Shown here piece by piece: positions 14,259 to 17,588 of a stretch of 17,588 nt of DNA; positions within the stretch are counted from its first letter, which is position 1, and each line of letters opens with the position of its first letter. The DNA comes from Deltaproteobacteria bacterium (GTDB taxonomy: Bacteria > Desulfobacterota > UBA8473), in contig JAUXFK010000027.1 of the NCBI GenBank assembly GCA_030623035.1, positions 1 to 17,588 of the forward strand. The letters run 5' to 3'. The notes beneath the pieces are model-generated. The model made no database searches, was not told the DNA's origin, and saw only the letters and a program-made list of their open reading frames with translations. Both the position numbers and the translations under genes were made by a program.

Positions 14259-14285
14259 GGATTTAAGTCTTAGGAAGACAAATCC
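14259..14285. other. stem-loop between the hisB and moxR units
   Basis: GGATTT-AA-GTCTT (14259-14271) can pair with AAGAC-AAATCC (14275-14285): an 11-bp stem with a two-base bulge and a three-base loop. It lies upstream of the hisBA promoter, with no gene that would need a terminator here. It may be structural or a remnant. The rest of 14117-14567 holds the hisBA promoter, palindromic repeat copy A and the 15-base motif before moxR; I see no gene. Confidence 0.35.
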
Positions 14286-14383
14286 AATTCTATTTTAAAA
14301 ACACAATGGCCTTGATTTTTTAAACAGTTCATTTATAATTAAAGATTTAGTATTATTTTAGCCTTACGAAACAGAAAGCACTA

Positions 14384-14509
14384 GCCAAGCTTCAACGGCA
14401 ATCAAATTTTAACCCGTGCAGAACTCGCATCTTTCTCCCTGTTCTTTCTTAATTCACTTAGATGTTCAAACAGTTGCACGGCTTAAAATTTGACCACTGC
14501 CTTCGCAAC
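14384..14509. repeat. long palindromic repeat, copy A (internally shortened)
   Basis: Left part GGCAATCAAATTTTAACC (14397-14414) is near-complementary to the right part ending at GCCTTCGCAAC (14499-14509), which contains TTAAAATTTGACC (14483-14495). The same two ends, in the same order and orientation, occur at 17379-17588. Compared with that copy, the left arm here is cut short after ACTCGCAT (14423-14430) and joins almost directly to CCCTGTTCTTTCTT (14437-14450), so copy A looks like an internal-deletion derivative. No coding capacity. The right arm carries TTGACC (14490-14495), a -35-like hexamer facing moxR. Confidence 0.75.
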
Positions 14510-14523
14510 TAAAATTTCAAAAA

Positions 14524-14538
14524 GCTAAACTGTTACAA
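14524..14538 (+). repeat. 15-base motif before moxR
   Basis: GCTAAACTGTTACAA here differs at one position from GCTAAACGGTTACAA at 2478-2492 and at three from GTTAAACAGCTACAA at 4513-4527. All three lie 29 to 64 bases before a gene start (aldolase 2536, speD 4592, moxR 14568). Could be a common regulatory element or the conserved end of a dispersed repeat. Confidence 0.45.
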
Positions 14539-14567
14539 GATTTAAAAATACCCGGAGAGGATATGAA

Positions 14568-15548
14568 ATGGATATACAGAGATTGACTGAAGATGTGAAT
14601 AAGGAAAGCATGATCATTAAACAACTTAAGGCCGAGCTAGAGAAGGTTATTGTGGGTCAAAAGGAACTGATCGACAATCTCTTAATAGGCCTTTTATGTG
14701 ACGGGCATCTGTTGCTGGAGGGTTTGCCGGGACTTGCAAAAACAACAGCGGTCAGAACATTGGCAGCCACAATCAACACCCGTTTCCAGCGAATTCAGTT
14801 TACCCCTGATCTGCTCCCTGCAGATATCTTGGGAACCCAGATATTCAGGCCTGATACGGGGCGGTTTGAGACTCGTAAGGGTCCAATATTTAACAATATT
14901 ATTCTTGCTGATGAGATCAATAGGGCTCCTGCCAAGGTTCAAAGCGCTTTACTGGAGGCCATGCAGGAATATCAAGTTACTATAGGCCCAGAGACTTTTC
15001 ATCTGGATCGACCTTTTATGGTTCTCGCGACCCAAAATCCTATTGAACAAGAAGGAACATACCCCTTGCCCGAGGCACAAACAGACCGCTTTATGCTGAA
15101 GCTGAAGATTGGGTATCCCTCTGATGTAGAAGAAAAAGAGATAATGAAAAGGGTGTATGATGGAGTGACCGAAATCCATTGTTCAGCCATGGAGGTGTCT
15201 GCTTTAAGGAACGCCAAAGAGGTGGTTGACTCGATACACATGGAAGAAAAGATTACGGATTATATAATAAAGATTGTTCAGACCACAAGAGACCCCAAAA
15301 GAGCCAGACTTGACCTTTCACACCTGATTCGCTATGGCGCTTCTCCCCGAGCTTCGATTTATCTTGGGAAGACCGCCAAGGCCAATGCCTTCATAAGTGG
15401 CAGGGCATACGTGACACCCCAGGATGTAAAACAGATGGCCCCGTCTATTCTCAGGCATAGATTAATTTTAAGCTACGAGGCAGAGGCGGAAGGAATGACA
15501 ACAGATGAGATCATCAGTAGTATCCTGGAACGTATTGAAGTACCATAA
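14568..15548 (+). CDS. MoxR-family AAA+ ATPase
   Basis: A 326-residue cytoplasmic AAA+ ATPase. Walker A is GLPGLAKTT (52-60), Walker B IILADEIN (111-118), sensor 1 is N157 in LATQNPIEQEGTYPLPEAQ, and the C-terminal lid region includes the HLIRYGASPRA segment typical of MoxR. These ATPases act as chaperones that help assemble or activate vWA-domain partners, which is what the next genes suggest. GGAGAGG at 14554-14560 sits seven bases before ATG 14568; another ATG at 14563 is out of frame. It is first in a three-gene row with DUF58 and a BatD-like protein, the standard context. Confidence 0.95.
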   Translation: MDIQRLTEDVNKESMIIKQLKAELEKVIVGQKELIDNLLIGLLCDGHLLLEGLPGLAKTTAVRTLAATINTRFQRIQFTPDLLPADILGTQIFRPDTGRFETRKGPIFNNIILADEINRAPAKVQSALLEAMQEYQVTIGPETFHLDRPFMVLATQNPIEQEGTYPLPEAQTDRFMLKLKIGYPSDVEEKEIMKRVYDGVTEIHCSAMEVSALRNAKEVVDSIHMEEKITDYIIKIVQTTRDPKRARLDLSHLIRYGASPRASIYLGKTAKANAFISGRAYVTPQDVKQMAPSILRHRLILSYEAEAEGMTTDEIISSILERIEVP

Positions 15549-15556
15549 AGGTGGTT

Positions 15557-16444
15557 ATGCTTCCCAAAGAACTGTATACAAAAATTCAGAGACTGCATTT
15601 TCGAACGAAATACCTGGCCAATGACATCTTTGCGGGTCAGTATCTAAGCGCTTTCAAGGGGCGGGGGATGGAATTTTCCGAAGTACGCGAATATCAGCCG
15701 GGCGATGATGTTCGAGATATTGACTGGAATGTGTCTGCAAGGTTCGGTCGTCCCTTTGTAAAGATATTCCATGAAGAGAGGGAATTGACAGTGATATTGC
15801 TTCTGGACTTATCCGCATCTAACCGATTTGGGACCAGGAAGCGGTTTAAACGGGAGGTTATCGCAGAGGTTGCGGGGCTTCTTTCTTTTTTGGCGATAAG
15901 GACCAATGATAAGGTAGGAGCAATTCTTTTTAGCAAAGAGGTGGATAAGTTCATACCTCCCCAAAAAGGGGCAGGACACGTATGGCGTTTGATAAAGGAG
16001 ATATTTTCTTTTAACCCCCCCTCAAAGACCACCGATATAGGCGCTGCCCTCGACTACCTGAACAGGGTGATAAAACGCCGTGCCATTGTTTTTTTAATCT
16101 CGGACTTTATGGTCAGAATCTCTGAAAAGGATCTGATTCGTTCATTAATGCTTACTTCCAAAAAACACGATCTTACTGCTTTAAAGGTGAGGGATCCAGC
16201 GGAAAAGTCCCTTCCAAAGGTAGGTTACGTTCGCATGAAAGACCCGGAGAGCGGGGTTGTCGCTATGGTAAATACCAATGATGGGATTGTCAGGAAGAAA
16301 TGGGAGGTTATGATAGAGGAAGTAGACAGTGCGATTTTGAAGCTCTTGAATAAGTCCCAGGTACCTCTGGTTGAGTTTAGTACGGATGGTTCAGTTGTTG
16401 AGCCCTTGACCGCATTTTTTCATCAAAGGGGGATGTACTGTTGA
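15557..16444 (+). CDS. DUF58 domain protein (vWA-like, MoxR partner)
   Basis: A 295-residue protein with the DUF58 signature YQPGDDVRDIDW (46-57) and a vWA-like strand with DLSAS (84-88), a degenerate metal-ion-dependent adhesion site. Such proteins are encoded next to MoxR ATPases and are thought to be their clients in cell-envelope or stress-related complexes; exact function is not established. I prefer ATG 15557, five bases after AAAGG (15547-15551); GTG 15551 in the same frame, two residues upstream, is possible but would overlap that site. The gene begins eight bases after the moxR stop and its TGA overlaps the TTG of the next gene, so the three are a coupled unit. No membrane segment is apparent at the N-terminus, unlike some DUF58 proteins. 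Confidence 0.92.
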   Translation: MLPKELYTKIQRLHFRTKYLANDIFAGQYLSAFKGRGMEFSEVREYQPGDDVRDIDWNVSARFGRPFVKIFHEERELTVILLLDLSASNRFGTRKRFKREVIAEVAGLLSFLAIRTNDKVGAILFSKEVDKFIPPQKGAGHVWRLIKEIFSFNPPSKTTDIGAALDYLNRVIKRRAIVFLISDFMVRISEKDLIRSLMLTSKKHDLTALKVRDPAEKSLPKVGYVRMKDPESGVVAMVNTNDGIVRKKWEVMIEEVDSAILKLLNKSQVPLVEFSTDGSVVEPLTAFFHQRGMYC

Positions 16445-17367
16445 ACAGGCCCTGCCCTTTAATGATACTTATGTTGTTTTTTTTGTTTTTGCAAGTCGTT
16501 TTTGCTGAAACTAAAGATACTGAGTTTCATATGAAAGTTGAATTTTTCGAACAACAGGCTAAACCTGGTGATGTGGTGACTCTGAAATTGAGTTATGTCT
16601 TGCCTGAAGCGGCCAGAATTGTGGATAAGCCGGTTGTGAAAGGTCTGGAAAAACTTACTGTGATTTCAACCAGATTCGCATTCAACGAAGTGACTTTTAA
16701 ACTAATGGTGGATACCCTTGATAACTTCGAAGTACCGCGTTTGAGCCTGTCATTTTTGGATGTAAACGGTAAAGAACAGGTAATGATCAGTGATGGTACA
16801 AAACTTAAGGTTGAAAAATCTCTTGAGGGCAGAGCAGACAAGCCGGATATTCGTCCGATAAAAGGGATTATTTCAATTAAAAGAGCGTTATGGCAGAAAT
16901 GGCAATTGTATGTACTCGTTGCCCTGATCTTACTAATATGTTTCTGTGTATGGAGAATGATTAAGACACGAAGACATAAGAACGAAGACGCTCTTTCTAT
17001 TGAACCTCCAGACAGTATAGCGATCAATGCCCTTGAGGATTTAAACCGTTTAAGAATATTTGAAAGGGGGGAGGTTAAGGCGTACTATTTTTCTCTTTCT
17101 GAGATAATGAGGATGTATATGGAAAAAATACGTTCCTTCCCTGCTTATGAATTGACGACAGAAGAGATCGCAGCCTTCATTGATGATGATGAGGACAGAA
17201 AGCTTGTCAAGCTTCTTAAAGAGATGGATATGGTGAAGTTTGCGGATGCCGTTCCAGATCTAAAAAGGAAGGACAAACACTGGCTGCAGGCGCGTGAATA
17301 TATAGAGAATACCCGAAGAGCAAATAAGATTCATACTGCACTGTATCATTTTAGCGCTATGAAATAA
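16441..17367 (+). CDS. BatD/DUF4381-like membrane protein of the MoxR operon
   Basis: A 308-residue protein with an N-terminal signal peptide (hydrophobic 8-22, cleavage likely after AFAE-like VFA near 22), an extracytoplasmic beta-rich domain (about 28-130), the DIRPIKGI segment (136-143) seen in this family before the membrane helix, one membrane segment (about 156-172) and a charged cytoplasmic C-terminal domain (about 190-300) with LNRLRIFERGEVKAYYFSLSEI-type wording typical of DUF4381/BatD-like proteins. It starts with TTG 16441, overlapping the DUF58 stop (TTGA) and preceded by AAAGGGGGA at 16425-16433, a strong ribosome binding site. In Bat operons one or more vWA membrane proteins normally follow; none is in the window after this gene, where a palindromic repeat begins 12 bases after the stop. 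Confidence 0.78.
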   Translation: MNRPCPLMILMLFFLFLQVVFAETKDTEFHMKVEFFEQQAKPGDVVTLKLSYVLPEAARIVDKPVVKGLEKLTVISTRFAFNEVTFKLMVDTLDNFEVPRLSLSFLDVNGKEQVMISDGTKLKVEKSLEGRADKPDIRPIKGIISIKRALWQKWQLYVLVALILLICFCVWRMIKTRRHKNEDALSIEPPDSIAINALEDLNRLRIFERGEVKAYYFSLSEIMRMYMEKIRSFPAYELTTEEIAAFIDDDEDRKLVKLLKEMDMVKFADAVPDLKRKDKHWLQAREYIENTRRANKIHTALYHFSAMK

Positions 17368-17378
17368 AAAGATATCAG

Positions 17379-17588
17379 CGTGCAAGAAGCGGCAATCAAA
17401 TTTAATCCGTGTAAAACTCGCATCCAAGTGAGCGTAAAGAAAGAACAGTATATCACCACTCAATTTAGTAGTTCCATTATTAATTATTTCAGAGATTAAA
17501 TGTAAGTTTATCCCCTGTTCTTTCTTAACGCTCACTAAGAAGCTCAGACAACTACACGCATTAAAATTTGACCGCCGCTTCTTGCAAC
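17379..17588. repeat. long palindromic repeat, copy B (reaches window edge)
   Basis: The left arm 17380-17448 and the right arm 17515-17588 are imperfect inverted repeats of about 70 bases: GTGCAAGAAGCGGC at the left corresponds to the complement of GCCGCTTCTTGCAAC at the right, and GTGAGCGTAAAGAAAGAACAG (left, 17429-17448 region) to CTGTTCTTTCTTAACGCTCAC (right, 17515-17535 region). The loop is about 66 AT-rich bases. Ends match copy A (14384-14509). It has no gene and resembles a miniature inverted-repeat element. It may also act as a strong hairpin after the BatD-like gene. The element may continue past the window. Confidence 0.8.

Noticed and set aside
14384..17588. CRISPR-like repeat array
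   Set aside because: There are only two copies about 3 kb apart, each internally palindromic and of different length, with no regular spacers.

Overview
The window looks like a chromosomal segment of a moderately AT-rich, Gram-negative, autotrophic-for-amino-acids bacterium, most likely a member of the former Deltaproteobacteria (Desulfobacterota). The reasons are the gene order leuD-leuB-asd, the presence of a REP/MITE-like element at 4313-4449 of a type I associate with that group (CCGG-stem hairpins inside TCGTAAAAAGT arms), and the mixture of housekeeping biosynthesis with lipid-export style genes. The taxonomic call is an inference from memory, not a search result. I see no tRNA, rRNA, CRISPR array, transposase or phage gene.

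Layout. (1) 2-2397: the end of a branched-chain/aspartate-family operon, partial leuD, leuB (actinobacterial-type LeuB) and asd. (2) 2536-3627: a stand-alone, divergent class II aldolase-family protein, preceded by an intergenic segment bounded by 11-bp inverted repeats. (3) 3628-4591: about 960 bases without an intact gene. It holds a sigma70-like promoter, a short frameshifted membrane-peptide gene, a possible gene fragment, a REP/MITE-like nested palindrome and a second copy of a repeat also found before the aldolase. (4) 4592-12745: seven genes on the plus strand packed end to end or overlapping. These are speD (AdoMet decarboxylase), a deoxyhypusine-synthase-like protein, an agmatinase-family ureohydrolase, an RND/MMPL exporter, a radical SAM/SPASM protein, an UPF0104 flippase-like membrane protein and a GT4-type glycosyltransferase. 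(5) 12759-14116, minus strand: hisB-hisA with a recognisable promoter, without hisH between them. (6) 14568-17367: moxR, DUF58 and a BatD/DUF4381-like membrane protein, the start of a Bat/MoxR-type operon that probably continues beyond the window. It is flanked on both sides by copies of a long imperfect palindromic repeat (14384-14509 and 17379-17588).

How the genes may work together. The most interesting stretch is the seven-gene unit. SpeD, a DHS-like NAD-dependent aminobutyl-transferase-type enzyme and a ureohydrolase are all polyamine enzymes, yet there is no aminopropyltransferase (speE) among them. They are translationally linked to an exporter/radical SAM/flippase/glycosyltransferase set that looks like a membrane-lipid or glycan assembly module. 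The DHS-like protein keeps the catalytic lysine but appears to have lost several of the acidic and histidine residues that hold spermidine in human DHS, so its substrate is probably different. A polyamine-dependent surface or lipid modification is a testable hypothesis, not a demonstrated function.

Several intergenic repeats occur immediately upstream of transcription units, including a 15-base motif before the aldolase, speD and moxR, and may have regulatory roles.
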